A stretch of 64,000 bases of DNA, from contig NC_033566.1 in assembly GCF_001680005.1 (NCBI RefSeq), positions 496,001 through 560,000 of the forward strand, in the 5' to 3' direction. Numbering within the stretch: the stretch's first letter is position 1; each line of letters starts with the position of its first letter. Below are positions 11,163 through 24,530 of the stretch, one piece after another. Source of the DNA: Plasmodium coatneyi (lineage: Eukaryota > Apicomplexa > Aconoidasida > Haemosporida > Plasmodiidae). The notes below the pieces were generated by a model. That model ran no database searches and was not told where the DNA came from. It saw only the letters and a list, made by a program, of their open reading frames with translations. Made by a program: the position numbers and the translations under genes.

Positions 11163-14100
11163 TTACTCGATGTGAATTTGCTTGAACTCCTGGTCGACGT
11201 TGGTGGAGTATCCATTGGCCTTTTCCTTGCTCGTAATGATGACAATATTTTTTTCAAATTCGTTAATTTTCTTCTCTAGCAAATCGGCAAATTTGTAAAA
11301 GTCTTCCTTACTCGTTTCCATGATTCTTTTTCTAAAATCAATTCGATCCTGTTTCGTCTCATTTGAGATAATTCTAAGAAGAGACAATTTGCTAAGTTCA
11401 ACTCCCCTTCTCGGTTTGTCAATATTTCCAATAGCGTTGATAATGTATCTGCGTAGATCATTTTTCGTCATGGTATCTGCCATTTTTCTTAACCCCTGTG
11501 CAGATTCTTTAAACGTTTGAAGAGTTTTTTCCAAATTGGGATCCCTAGCCGATAAGAATACAACCGCACCGTCATACTCAATATCTGCAAAAACTCCGTA
11601 GGCACCATTTAAACCTCTAACTGTTTCCCATAGGTAGGAATTTTTCAGGGCAGCTACGATAACGATAAAGGAGGGGTCTAAAAATTCCTTTTCATTAAAC
11701 AACATTCCAGCCATAGAAACAGCATTCACATATGTTGGGATGACAAAGAATTCTTTTTTCTTTTGTTCCTTTTCTATAACTTTGCTTTGTTTTATTTCTT
11801 CATTCCATCCGATGGTTTCCAATGCACTGTTCTTGGCGTCATTCTCTTCCAGGTAATGTAGTAGATTCTTAAATGAATCTTTCGATTTGACGAAAAGTTC
11901 ATCCAACGCGGCGGAGTCTGACGTTACGCTGACAAGTAAGTTCTTCTTCGTGAATATTTTATCTCTTATCCTATTTAAAATTTGCTCAAATTTGGGAAAA
12001 TCCGTTTCAGCCAACTTCAACTGTTCTTGCAGTTTAAGGTAGTTTCCATACCCAAAGACCAAATCATGTGCGTAGTACTTGGCGTTCATTTGGGACTTGA
12101 CATATTTTAACAACAAGGAATATCCTTTCGAGCTAAATACAGTTTTCATTCCATTGATTTTTCGCTTCAAAATTTCTATTATCTTTTTCTTGTTAGAAAA
12201 GTCAGAATCTTTAATTGCTTCTAAAGCTATCTCCAGCGCTTCATTGCACTTATGACTTAGCACATGCATTTCAAAGTTGAACAACCCATGGGCATTATAC
12301 TTGCTGGTAACTTTTAGATGATCGCTGAGGGAATACAAGGCAACATTTGCCATAATATTTCCTATATTTTTTTCCCTCAAAATGACAAACTCTTCGGATG
12401 ATCTCTTGGTTGTCTTATTCTCCAGAATGAGCATTTTGAACAAGTTCAGGTAGCTTAACTCCTCCAACGTTAGGTGGTCAAGACTAAAGATGAACTGCAG
12501 GTAGAGAATTCCACTCGTTGGCATTTCGTAAATCAGCATAGGTATTTCCCCGTTGGACTGATCACCCTTTTTTATATCACCGTTAGTGATTGCCTCCCCT
12601 TGGGAACCTTTCAAAACATACTTGTTAATCAAGTGGTCCATGTTTTTCTTCAACACATCTTGGTTCGCCTTAACTTGGTTATACTTACCCATATTGTTTT
12701 CCTCAGAGATGGTGGTAAAGTAAGCATTCGCAGGAATTTCCAATGTTTCTTTATTCAAATCGGAGATGCTTATTATGGGGAAATTATCCAAATGTTCAGG
12801 AGATTCTACTGTATTTTTGTACTTTGTTAAATTTTCAAAATCGACGATAATATCATCCCTTTCTTTTTCGGTTAAGCTTTCAATTTTTTTCTTTAAGGAT
12901 TCTTTTTCTAAATCTTCCTGCTCCTTTCCATAATTCTCATCACCCTCCATGAGAATAACTGTTCTGTGGTAATTATTAATGAAATGCTTCTCGATAAATT
13001 TTTCCAAATATTTTGGCTCATTCTTTATCTTATCCTTAACCACATTCAAGTGCTTTTCAAATTCGAAAATGAGAAGTGGGTCCCTATTATAATTTAGCCG
13101 AGACGCCATCTCAAAAATGTAGTCTATACTTTTGGACGTTTTCAAGTTTGCCTCCTTCAACACAAACTCTATGTTATTTATCGAAGCTTCAACGGCAGAT
13201 TTGTTAAACCCTTCATCTACCACTTTTTGCAACGCATTCAAAACGACCTTTTCCACCTCGTAATGTACTTTGTCCAGACTTATATTCTTTTCATTCTTTT
13301 CTTTTATTCCTTTGAGGCCGATGCTAAAAATGAACTGCACGAGGCTGTCGTCCAGGCCGGTATCTATGACGGTGTTTCCCAAACCACAATCGATTAACGC
13401 CTTGTACAGAACACTCTCAGTTGTATGAGTAAGTAAATTGTTTATGATCAGCAGGGCGAAATAATCTTGCGGGGATTCCAAACTGAGATCTACATCTAGA
13501 AGGTCGTTTTTCTTCGGATTTAACAACCACGAAACGGAAACCAAATTTTCCTTCTCCTCAGAATGGTCAGCAAATTTCTTCCTCACGTAGAAGGGCCCTT
13601 TTCTGTACTCCTGATATTTTACATTTTCCACAGCGTCGTCTCTATACTTGGTATAATCTAACTGATTTAGATAATCGTCGACAAAATTTAACAACTCGGT
13701 GGGGTTATTCTTGCTGAAAAAGATGACCTTAATCTTCTTAGGGTTATAATTCTTGTAGTAGAATTCTTTAAACTCTTCGTAGGTCAAGGTAGGGATCTCC
13801 TTCGGGTCTCCACCACTGATATTGGAGTGCACATTATCTGGAAAGGTATTTTTCATTATAACGTAGTATAAATGTTGTAGGGGGCTACTAAACGATCCTT
13901 TCATCTCGCTATAAACAATACCATTGTACGAAACTTTGTAATCCTTAATTTTTGGAACATCTGCATTTTTCTCTTCCTCCTTCAGCTTCTCCACTTCGTA
14001 TGTCCATCCTTCCGTTTGGAAAATAAATTTATTTTCCAGTACATTCGGTTGGAACACGCTATCCATGTAAACAGCCATGATATTGAAAAAATCTCGATTG

Positions 14101-14624
14101 TTCATCGATCCAGCCATATACACAGTTCGGTCATTAAATGTGTATGCATTCAGGTGCGTATTTAGCGTCCCTTTTTCCAGCAGACCCATGGAATCCTTAT
14201 AATTGAAGTTTTTCGAACCAGACAAAACGGTGTGCTCCAAAATGTGGGGAATTCCCTTCCCCGAATGGGTTAACGTTTTCACGTAGAAGGCAAACGTCTG
14301 TTCTACATCCAACGGGTCGTTCGATCCCAATGCTATGACTTGCGTTTTCGCCTTCTTGTGCTCATACACCGTGTATGTCATTTTGAACTTGTCACTAAAC
14401 CTCTTCTCAATAATGTTGTAACTCTTATGTTCCGGGCACTTTTCCTGTGCCCACTCCGGGGACTTACTCATCATGGCCGTAAATGAATACAAGTTCGTCG
14501 TGCTTATAGAGTAAATGAAGCTGTTCGTAAACACATTATATTTCCTTTTTTCCGCTTTGCATAATAAGCCATTAAAGCAATTTGTGATGACATTTAAATA
14601 CCCCAATACTTTCATTAATTTCAT
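11163..14624 (-). CDS. FLN: Falcilysin, M16C zinc metallopeptidase
   Basis: Falcilysin is a pitrilysin-family (M16C) zinc protease. In P. falciparum it degrades short haemoglobin peptides in the food vacuole and transit peptides in the apicoplast (established knowledge). The inverted zinc motif HILEH (H127, E130, H131) and a downstream ligand E240 in YSEMKGSF are present, in the positions expected from the P. falciparum enzyme. The gene is one exon encoding 1153 aa, slightly shorter than the roughly 1190 aa of P. falciparum. The M16C presequence-protease layout runs full length: active N-terminal half, charged linker near 600-640, then an inactive C-terminal half. The start is the first ATG at 14624; a second ATG three codons on is an alternative. 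The hydrophobic N-terminus ([16 protein letters not shown]) would suit targeting. The gene diverges from the PIAS gene. Confidence 0.97.
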   Translation of the reverse strand: MKLMKVLGYLNVITNCFNGLLCKAEKRKYNVFTNSFIYSISTTNLYSFTAMMSKSPEWAQEKCPEHKSYNIIEKRFSDKFKMTYTVYEHKKAKTQVIALGSNDPLDVEQTFAFYVKTLTHSGKGIPHILEHTVLSGSKNFNYKDSMGLLEKGTLNTHLNAYTFNDRTVYMAGSMNNRDFFNIMAVYMDSVFQPNVLENKFIFQTEGWTYEVEKLKEEEKNADVPKIKDYKVSYNGIVYSEMKGSFSSPLQHLYYVIMKNTFPDNVHSNISGGDPKEIPTLTYEEFKEFYYKNYNPKKIKVIFFSKNNPTELLNFVDDYLNQLDYTKYRDDAVENVKYQEYRKGPFYVRKKFADHSEEKENLVSVSWLLNPKKNDLLDVDLSLESPQDYFALLIINNLLTHTTESVLYKALIDCGLGNTVIDTGLDDSLVQFIFSIGLKGIKEKNEKNISLDKVHYEVEKVVLNALQKVVDEGFNKSAVEASINNIEFVLKEANLKTSKSIDYIFEMASRLNYNRDPLLIFEFEKHLNVVKDKIKNEPKYLEKFIEKHFINNYHRTVILMEGDENYGKEQEDLEKESLKKKIESLTEKERDDIIVDFENLTKYKNTVESPEHLDNFPIISISDLNKETLEIPANAYFTTISEENNMGKYNQVKANQDVLKKNMDHLINKYVLKGSQGEAITNGDIKKGDQSNGEIPMLIYEMPTSGILYLQFIFSLDHLTLEELSYLNLFKMLILENKTTKRSSEEFVILREKNIGNIMANVALYSLSDHLKVTSKYNAHGLFNFEMHVLSHKCNEALEIALEAIKDSDFSNKKKIIEILKRKINGMKTVFSSKGYSLLLKYVKSQMNAKYYAHDLVFGYGNYLKLQEQLKLAETDFPKFEQILNRIRDKIFTKKNLLVSVTSDSAALDELFVKSKDSFKNLLHYLEENDAKNSALETIGWNEEIKQSKVIEKEQKKKEFFVIPTYVNAVSMAGMLFNEKEFLDPSFIVIVAALKNSYLWETVRGLNGAYGVFADIEYDGAVVFLSARDPNLEKTLQTFKESAQGLRKMADTMTKNDLRRYIINAIGNIDKPRRGVELSKLSLLRIISNETKQDRIDFRKRIMETSKEDFYKFADLLEKKINEFEKNIVIITSKEKANGYSTNVDQEFKQIHIE

Positions 14625-14906
14625 TTATTAAACAATGGTGGGTGTTTATAAAAAAAAAAAAAAAAAACAATTAACCTGCTTTTTTTTTTTTTTTTTAGGG
14701 GGAGGGGGGGAGGAAATTTATTATGTTAAACAAATTGTTTGCGCGAACAAATTTGTTTCCTTCTTTCACCTTGAGTTTCTACATAAAATGATCCATGCGA
14801 TATTTTATATATCCACTCAGCTGACGTGCAAAAAAGGAGGGGGCCTTCACCAAGGTATGCACAAACCTACGTAAAAGGATCCCTCCTACGTGCGCAATGA
14901 AGCCAC

Positions 14907-14939
<33 letters not shown>

Positions 14940-17900
14940 TCGCTTAAATAGCTAATTGGGGGGTCTCAAACGCCTGTAACGACATACACGCACGCGGTTC
15001 TCTATCCCGTGTGAGTTCCTTCCTATAGCAGCAGCATACACGCAGCAGAGGGGCATACGCACATATACTGATATATATTTATATATGTACATGCGTACGT
15101 ATATATTTACCTACTGCTAAGCGATTTTTTTTTTAAATTGTCAGGCGTCGCCAGGGGGGTCCCCTTTTTCTGTGTTTGCCGTACACCAATTTTGCCTTTC
15201 TGTTTTTCGCTTCACGCGGCAAATTGTGCTCGGTCAGTTCGCTCAATTTGGTAAAGCTGGTCAACTGTTCGGTTTGGCCATTCGTCAGGTTGGTCACTTG
15301 GTCAGATTGGTCACTCGGTCAGATTGGTCATTCATCAGATTGGTCACTTCGTTCTTTTTTCACAAGGCGCACTGTGCTCACTTCGTTTGGTTGCAGTTCG
15401 CGTAATTTTTTCCCATTTCGTGTGGCCCACAATTTCTCTTCCGTTTGGCACACATTTGTCATTTTTTTTTTTTTTTTTTTATTGCATGTACATGTCACAT
15501 ATCACATGCCACATGTTCGCAATTGTGGGATCAATATATTTTTCAATTTGTGCATTCTCCTTGCATCAGCTTCGTGGAGTAACCATCTCCTTGCGTATTT
15601 TCGATGAACCAAGTGGAAACAAAAGTGTGCGCTTTTGAGGGCGTACCATGCCATGTACTGGCGACGGCGCGTAGCGGTGTGCCTGCATTTGCAAATCAAC
15701 AAATGAACAAGAGAACCAACAAACGCACAAACCCAATCACGCGCAAAAGCTTAAAAAAACATGTGGTTTCAAAAAACGAGCGCACGGGTTATACACATTT
15801 GGACGTACGCGGGGTGAACAGGCAACAAGTCGCGGAATGCGTAGACATACCATCGAACGCTCTCGGAGGTGATAGCAAATCGGGACGCGCAAACCTTTGT
15901 TCGTGTGATCAGTATATCGTATTACACAGAAATCTCTTCATGATCTCTTCAACTATGTTAACCATATGCAGTCACGTAAATGTGTAAGCCCCTCTTCATC
16001 CCCACTATGTGCATATTTACACATTTAAAAAAAAAAAAAAAGAAATTTTCTTTTTATGCCGCCCCTTTTTTATATCAGCTCTGTGCAAGTACCTGTTACT
16101 CTTAAAAATGCTTCCTCCATATATACCATACCGTAAATTTAAGGAACTTGCGCGAAAAGGCAATTCCAATTGAAGGGTTGAAGAGTGGCGTGCCTGGTGA
16201 ACGCGGACAGAAGTTACACCAGCTTCATGGCACTTCTAACTAGTAGTAAGGAGCGAACTTCGCACCAAATGGTACCTGTGAACAAACGGAGGAACGGCCA
16301 ACTGGTACTCACAAAAATAATCTTACGCCTCAGTTCAACCAAAAGAAGACGGTGAAAACACTTATAGTACACCTCCGAAGGCCTACAATTCCGCGCCTTC
16401 ACCGCAAATTATCCATTAGACTAAATTTCCGTGTGTAAGAAAAATTTCCCTTGCTACTTAAAGAATACACTTTTTTTACGCTTTCCTTTCATGTATTTTA
16501 AGCATGAACAAAATTTGTCCATTTGGTAACCACTTCTCATATTGCGTGATCATTCAACACTTTGTAATTTTTTATCAGCCTTATGGTGAAGGCAAAAATT
16601 CAAAGCGCTCATATGTACTACTTCAATACTTAAAAAAAAAAAAAAAACTCATATGTACATGTAGGGAATTTTTTTTTTAAATCCCACTCTGCCCTGGTAT
16701 TCCTGATTTAAGTAAGTTCCTCCGCCTTTTAAGCACAAATGATGAACATTTATTTTTTTCTCCCTATATGTCCTCTTCAATTTCGCAAAATGGTTCGAAG
16801 TTCACACTTCATAACATGCCTTTTAGGAAACATACGGTTTTATGTGGGTACACGCCCCCCCTCCTTTTATGTTTCAAAAATATAAGCCTAGCGCAAAAGA
16901 AAATAGTAATAACGGCTGAACATAACAATTTGTTCATTTTTTTTTTTCCTCGTCAGCTTCTGCATAGACATACGTGGGGGGTTGTGTACGCAAGCATATA
17001 CAAGAGAATCAACAGCAATGTATGCAAGTGACCACATGTGCATTATGACCTCCACATAGAGATACAACCCCGAGCGGCCAACGCGATGCTGCATACTAAT
17101 ATGATAGAAGTGCTTATAACTGCTTACATATGGCCTATCACGTTTGAACGGAAAGTTGTGATAATGCCACGTTTTAACTGAACATATCAGGCGCACTTGC
17201 AGTGACAATGCGTAACCCTCTCACCAGTACACACAATTGTACATTTCTGTTAAAGAGGGAAAAAAATATATTTCCCCTGAGTTATGCAGAAAGCACAGAA
17301 ATAAAGCCCGATTTGGTGAAATACGAAAAAAAAAACAGTGCAGTCTACTTTATTACCGTTCCTTTCTCATATGCGCGTAAAGGCACATATAGAAACAGCA
17401 ACGCCGTCATGCCAAAATGGCAGAAAAAAAAAAAAACGATATGCGCGGCCATACAATCGTGCAGCAGTAACGTTTTGATAATGCTCAAGAATGGATATGC
17501 ACATATGGTTAAAGGTTCCTTTCCCTCCGTTTGAAAATAATAAAAAAAAAAACAATTAGACAAAGTTTACATAATTATGCGAAAGTGATAATAAAAATTC
17601 TCAAAGCAGATTGACCATTTTTCGTGAAACCCAAGTTTTATTTGATCTCACATTTTTGCTTCACTTTGTGCTCATAATTTTTGTGCCATTTTTTCGCAAA
17701 AATAAAATATCTGGCACTGTGTGAAATGTCCGCCATGTATGTAGTCCAACTTATTCCTCACCCGATGCCTCAGGTGTACGCATTGGCACATTATACGTTT
17801 TTGTTTATCCCTTGAAAGCGTTTCATTTGTTGCGTTTTTTCTTTTCATATTGGAAGTTGTTCGTTACAGTGTACTAAACTGAAGCAGCTACATGTAAGTG

Positions 17901-19374
17901 TACACTATGCATGGTATAAAATACGTTGTACGGTTGAAATAAAAAAAAAAAAAACTGCTATATTTTGAATTTTTTTTCCTTTTTTGAATGACCAAAAAAT
18001 GATGGGGACTTTTCTCAAAAATTAACGCTATAAAGTTATAAGCAATCGTTACATATACAAGCATATCTTGCACAATTTAGCAATTTTTTTTTTTTTTTTT
18101 TCGCTCAATTCAGCATTTTTGTTCTAACTATATTTTCAAAATGCCAATTTTTTTTGAATCGATTCGCAATCTCGAATGGTTTAGAAAATAAGAGCAAGCC
18201 AGCTCCCTGCACCACAGCCCCCCCAAATGAAAGAAAAAGAAAAAAAAACATATCATCTTGAACGTGATTATGTACATTATTCATAGGCAAAAATGTTCTT
18301 TTTAAGCATATTTGCGTATGTTTAAAGAAATTGTGTAATTATTTTGCTCTTATTTTTTTTTTTAAAGAGTAATTCTGAAAGCGAACATATATACATATAT
18401 TTACTGGGGATGAAAGAACAAAGGTGAGGCTAGCAAAATCGAGGCTTGTCATATTTTTTGAACATGATAAAATAACGCTTACTTGTATAAATACGTGCAC
18501 AAACGCTCACACTCGTATACAATGCGCATTTACATATACATATATTATAAACACGTACATATTGAACATATTATGTTCGTTCTTTGTTTCCCCGAGAACT
18601 TTTCCTAGCATTACTGATGATGCCTTCTCCATGTTCTTTTGCCATCCATCAGTGTGAACTGATTTTCGCTTTCCTTTTCGTTTTCTTTTTCGTTCCCCTT
18701 TTCTTTTTCTTTTTTCGTTTCCTTTATCGTTTCCATTTTTCGTTTCCTTTATCGTTTCCCTTTTTCGTTTTCCTTTTCTTTTTCTTTTTTTCCATTTTTA
18801 CATGCAATACCGAAAGTTCTTTTCGAATTTGTTTATGTCCCTTCGCGCTAGAGTTTTATAATTCCCCACGTGGAAACTTAAGCAAATGCTATTATGCGCA
18901 GTGTATACATATAACCCTGAGCAGTACGCATAAGGAAGTACGCGAAAATGCGCATGTACCAGAATGTACATATGAGCGTGTACATACTATTATGTTCACA
19001 CGAAGATACACGTGTAAGATGTTCGCACCAGGGTGTACATATAAATATGATCCTACGAACATATTTGTAAGCAAATGAATAAACATCCTTATGTTTCCGC
19101 TTCCACTTTTTTTTTTCTTTTTTTTTTTTTTTTTGCGTCTGCCACTGCCAGGTTTCCCCCATTTTTAAACAATTTTCCCACGTGAAAGGAAAAATGAAAA
19201 GTCCTTTTTAAGTTATTAACAGTTATCCCAATTTTATCTCACTCATGAGATGTTTATATTGTTTCCATTCACTTTCCTTTTAAAACTTTTAAAAATAAAA
19301 ATTTTGTCTTTTTTTTTATAGCATACATATTCCTACCAATTATTGTATGAATACATGTATGTATGTATGAATGT

Positions 19375-19411
<37 letters not shown>

Positions 19412-19872
19412 CATAAATTTTTTTTTAAGCAGCGTTTTTACATACGAGAAAAGAAAGAAAAATGTTTCATTCACATGTGTATGTAAAGTACCTGCATTTT
19501 TACTATCACTTTTATAGCAGTACTTATACTCACCATTGTGTACTTTCCACAAGGATAAACCGAATACCTCAGTGTGCATGTGTGTAGATTTCCTTCTCCC
19601 CCCCTTCTACATATGTCATACCTACATCCGCCTCTTTGATTATTTTTACTTCTTTAATTAATTTTTTTTTTTTGTGTAAGAAAGATAGCCACGGCTCATA
19701 TCACCTTGCATGTGTGCGCCTACATATGGACATATGCCTACATATATAAGGGCCTCAGAGGGGGTAGTAGGAAGAGTACATATATACGCACATGTATATA
19801 GGTATATTCACATGCACATGCGCGTCATATGCGGTCTAGGAAACTCCCTTAGAAACAAAACCCACCGGAACC
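14625..19872. other. Large divergent intergenic region (5.2 kb)
   Basis: This separates the 5' ends of falcilysin (-) and PIAS (+). It carries many poly-T tracts, a short-repeat patch at 15235-15350, pyrimidine-rich repeats at 18661-18800 and ATGTATGT repeats near 19350. Two stretches look less low-complexity: 15604-15987 (+, 127 codons from ATG) and 16214-16402 (-, 62 codons). Neither has a family signature I know, so I do not call them genes. Both promoters should be here. Confidence 0.5.
15235..15350 (+). repeat. Short TTGGTCA-type tandem repeat
   Basis: Seven or more degenerate copies of a unit containing TTGGTCA or GGTCAGA lie within about 115 bp (for example TTGGTCACTTGG, CAGATTGGTCACTCGG, CAGATTGGTCATTCAT). 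The unit is about 13-16 bp. It lies in the falcilysin/PIAS divergent spacer. No function is evident. Confidence 0.6.
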
Positions 19873-22800
19873 ATGTCTTACAATGTTTACAAAACGAACA
19901 TGGCTGATTGGTAAGGACGCCTTGGATAACGTGGCACAGTAACAGTGCACGATAACGCGGCATAGTAACGTTGTACGGCGAAGCAGCATAACAGCCTCTC
20001 CACCTCCATGATTAACCCCCCCCCTTTTGCAGCTTAAATAAACTAAGAGTGTATGACCTCAATCAGCTATGTAGAAAGTTCCTGCTTCCACAACATGGAA
20101 AAAAAGTCGCCATCGTGGAACGAATTTTGGAATACATCACCGACGTGGAGAGGGAGGAACAAATTTACCAGTTTATCTTAGCAATCAAGCCGTCCATATT
20201 TGAGATAATTAACGGGAAGAGAATAAACAACGCTTTCAACAACAGTAATATCAATAACGCGCATAGCAGCGTACACAACAGTACGCATAGCAGTAATAGC
20301 GGTAGTAATAAATACCTGAGCAGTAGTAATAATTTTTTCCTAGGGAGTAACAGTGGAAATAGCAGTTCCTTCTGTAACAATAGTCACAACCTCAATTTTG
20401 CGAACAATGAAATTCTCGCAGAAAAGAAGAGCGGCACCTCCCCCGTAGTGCGCAAGGGAAAGGGTAAGTCTATCCACAGCAAACGGGTGAACATATCTTT
20501 CGTGCACATTCCTGTAACGCGATACGGAGATTCTCGCGCAATGGTGCACCAATTGCTTTTTTTTCTTTGCACCAACCGTTCGGGTTAAACATACGCGCTA
20601 CATAAATATACTTTCACAAAGGATGTAACCTTATTCCCTTCCTTTTTTAATTTCCCACCCCCTGGTAGCGGTCAAAATATACCAAGAGGACAGTGACTTC
20701 TCCTCGTGCGCATGCGGAGGCATGTCCAAAAACATAAGCAGCAAAAACGGGATAGTAAAATGCATAGAGTGCAACAAATTACAGCACGTAAGTTGCTATG
20801 TGCAATCCCCAGCCAGTAATAAAGACACGGAGAGTTACAAAATCCTGTGTGTAGCATGTCGATTGAAAGATATGGACCCCTTCTACCCTATGAAAAAAGT
20901 CCTCTGGCTTAAAAGCCTCACAGTTAACTCGGAAAAGCTAGTAATCAATGCGTCCGACATAAAAAGTTGGAAAAATGAAAATAAAGAAGTGATCATTTTC
21001 TGCATCCATTTGGATAAAAAAAATTTAAGTACGAATATTTCCATAAAACAAGAATGGCCCAAAACATTCGTTTTAAAAGTAAATGGAAATATTATCGAAA
21101 AGGTATTTGAACCCTCATGGGAACACAAAAGGAGGGATAGTCCTTTAAAAATTACGCACACGTTAAAGACAGGACTTAACAACATTGATATCAATATGAC
21201 AAATTACGAAACGCCGAAATTATTTGTTGTAGCTTTTTTATTGTGCAAAATAGAAACGGAGCAAAACATTATACAACATGTTATATCCAAAAGTGAGTTA
21301 AACTTTAAAGACTCCAAAGAAAGAATAATCACCATTTTATCCACCAAGCATGACGATGATGAAGTTATGTGCATGGAAGTCAATAGAAGAATTAGCCTCA
21401 ACTGTCCTTTCGCCTTAGACAGAATTGAGATACCTTGTAGAGGCATCAAGTGTTGCCACATACAATGTTTCGATTTGAAGTCCTTCATTGATGTGACGAA
21501 AAAAACCAAAGCTTTTAACAATAGGTGGAAGTGTCCCATTTGTTCTTTATTCCTGCGGCCCAAGGATTTAATTGTAGACATGTTTATTACGTATATATTG
21601 ACGCAGGTGCCAAAAGATATTAAAGAAGTCGAGTTGAGCAAAAGTGGAGAAATCATTTTTAACCAAAACAACGTCGAGGGGAAGGTCGTCAAGCAGATTG
21701 ACGACGTAGACGCGGCTACTCTGCAGAAGAGCAGGGTGGATATCAAGACGGAGACCAGCATGGGTAAGTAGCAATCCCACCGGAAGGGGGGACCGTGCTT
21801 AATCCATCCATTTGTTTAGCATGTCTATGGTTAACTCGACTTGGAGAAATTCATGAGTAGCAAAATCGTGAACCCCGCACACCTTCCATAAATGTTTTCA
21901 CCTTCGTCCCCCTCTTTCTGCAGAGAACATTAAAGAATATCAACCGGCTAAGGATAACAACACATTCAGCAAAAACGAAATCATCATAGTCGATTCAGAT
22001 CCTGAGGATAACGACGCTAACAATGCTCCGCAAAATGTTAACCTGCAGAAGAATCGCAATTTTGTACAAGGTATTACCCCTTAAAAAAGAAAAAAAAAAT
22101 AATAGTCCGTATCGTTAGAGTATACATAGTTGTCGTATCAGTTTTGCAAACGTAGATTAATTAAACGCACTTATGCATACAAATATATGAGGAAAAAACT
22201 TTTATCGCTATTTGCAATGCTCATTCTTTTTTTTTATTTTTTTTATTTTTTCTTTTTTTCTCTCCCCACCCCCCATGTTGACCACAAAATGCATCTCTTT
22301 TAATGCAATTTCTTTTTAGAGTTTTAAAATTTATTAGAGCATTATCAATAAAGAGACAAAATGTTATATGAGATTTTCATGAAAAATGAGGAAGATCGTT
22401 TGCATGTGTACCTGCATGTGGGTGAAGGCTTGGCTGCATTTGTAAGAGTCTGCCCGTGTGCATACGTGTATACATGTACATTTAATGTGCTACAGTGTAC
22501 TTTACCTGCATACATATACACACGCATATGTGCTTACGTCCGTGGGTGCTGCTTACACACGTGCCTGTGTGTTGTAAGGTGGAGGAAATGAACAAGTCGA
22601 GGGGAACCAGAAAAAGGCGCGGCGAAAAGTGCATATTCACACGGGCGTGATGTGGAAAGCGTTGACGAGTGGAAGAAGGACAAAGGCCAAACGAATGTTC
22701 CAGCGCGAAAAAGGCTTGCAACAAAAAAGGAAAAAATAATAATTAACCCAACCAGCTGCGAATTTCGTCCGTTATAAATACAAATTTTCACCCCATTCTG

Positions 22801-24530
22801 CACATTGAAAAAAAGAAAAAAAAAGACGCCAGGAAAATGAAGCAGTCGAAAGCTTTGCCCACTTTTCTTCGCCCCACTTACGTGTATAAATTTTTTTTTT
22901 TTTTTTTTTTTTTTGCACAATAATAGTATATTTGAATGATTGTGTATGAGGCCCCGTTGCAAGGTGTTGCCTATCCGTGAATATGTATGTGCATGTGTGC
23001 CCTTTCGCCAGACCTCTTCTATCTTTCCCCTTAAATGTACATGCGTGTTTTGTTATATGTAAATTTTTACAGCTACGCTGCAATAGCTATTGTTACACTT
23101 TTTTTTTTTTTTTTTTCCCCCTGTTTTGCAAAATCGCTGCAGGCCAACAGGAAGTCATATGCATCTCAGACAGTGATGAAGAGGAAAATTTTAATTTGAC
23201 GCCATACAACAGGGACAAGAAAATAAAAGAAAAAGACGACTTCCTGATTGAAATGGAAAATTTTGAAAACAGCAACTGCGTAAATGATTTCTTTATAAGA
23301 AATATGAAAAGCTTGGAAAAGAAAAACGGTGTACCCAATTCGCATATGTTATTTAATGACATGGTTTTGGATGTACTAAATGATATTAACAAAATTCATG
23401 TCAATGAAAACTTATCCTCTAATGTGCAGAATTTTGATGCCATGCAGAAGGAAAGTATTTCCGAACTGAATCCCAGTTTTAATGAAATTACCAGTGACCC
23501 TCTTTTGAGTTATTATAATAAGCCCAATATGTTATCCAAAGATTTATTTTTCCTCAACAGTAGTTTTGACGCATTTGGTATGAATCCCATTACAGATATC
23601 TCCACTTTTGCCGAATCCATATATCACCTGCATCACGTCGAGCATGTGGACCATGTGGACCATGTGGACCATGTGGAAAAGAACCATTTGCACATGTTAG
23701 AGTTGGCCAAAAATGGACTTTCTACAGACTCTTGTGAGGAGGAGGTGAACAATCCTGTTGACGATGATGGCGGGGCAAGGAGCAACGTGGAGGATGTAGA
23801 TGATAAGGGTATCCAAACAGGTGCAAAGGGGTACACCACAAATGGTGAAAATGATGAGGATGCACCGCCACATGGCAAACATGATAGCAACACCCCCGTC
23901 GGCGTGGAACACAAATGGTCTCATGATAATTCAAGTGTGATTGAAACGGACCCAACCTTATGCGAAGATAAGAACCTCACTGTCCTGAATGACATCGGCA
24001 ACGTGGACAATAGTGAAGGAAACTTTTGCCTCGAATTTGAAGCTAATAAATCCCTCTTTGATGAGAACAATTTAGTAACGAACGAGATAACCACGCTGAA
24101 CAACTTCGAGCCTGTAAGCAATCTGAGCGGCCAACTGAATAGCGAACTGCTCATTCTGCTTCAGGAGCAGAACAGCCCGAGTAACCACAACACGCACATA
24201 ACTCCAGACACCCAAAGCAGAAGCAAAAGAAAAAACAAAAGAAATAAAAGAACCAACACATCAGAAAATTTAAGGAAGTACGACAGCATGTGCAGCAATT
24301 TTAATCTCTCCCTAACCAATTACAAAAACAAACGCGAAAGGGCCAAGCAGTTAAAAGATATGGGTAACGGTAAGAACGGTTTCAGCCAAAGGTATTGCAG
24401 CTTTAGCAGCATTCACATGATGAATAAAACCGATAAATGTGTAAACGGTGGAAGACACTCAAAAAAAATTAACAAAAAAAATGATAATTTTAAAGAAAAA
24501 AGAAAAACAACGAAAGAAAAAAAGAAATGA
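19873..24530 (+). CDS. PIAS: PIAS/SIZ-type SUMO E3 ligase, 5 exons
   Basis: Predicted exons are 19873-19910, 20033-20463, 20669-21763, 21924-22070 and 23143-24530, with consistent phases, giving 1032 aa. Domains in order: a SAP-like DNA-binding motif (NKLRVYDLNQLCRKF, about 15-50); an Asn/Ser-rich linker; a Cys4-His-Cys3 PHD-like finger starting at CACG, residues 170-173, with CIEC, HVSC and CVAC; a PINIT-like region (about 225-345); and an SP-RING (about 402-456: C402, the CCHIQCF core and WKCPIC). PIAS proteins use the SP-RING to recruit the SUMO E2 UBC9. Two likely SUMO-interacting motifs follow: IIIVDSDPED (541-550) and VICISDSDEEE (575-585). The tail is acidic/Asn-rich with an HVD repeat near 23638-23676 and a basic C-terminus. 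The PHD plus SAP layout is closer to plant/yeast SIZ than to animal PIAS. The 1.07-kb fourth intron is long and may hide another exon. Confidence 0.92.

Noticed and set aside
15604..15987. 127-codon ATG frame in the falcilysin/PIAS spacer
   Set aside because: Its composition is plausible, but it has no recognisable domain and no neighbouring exon; kept only as a region to test.
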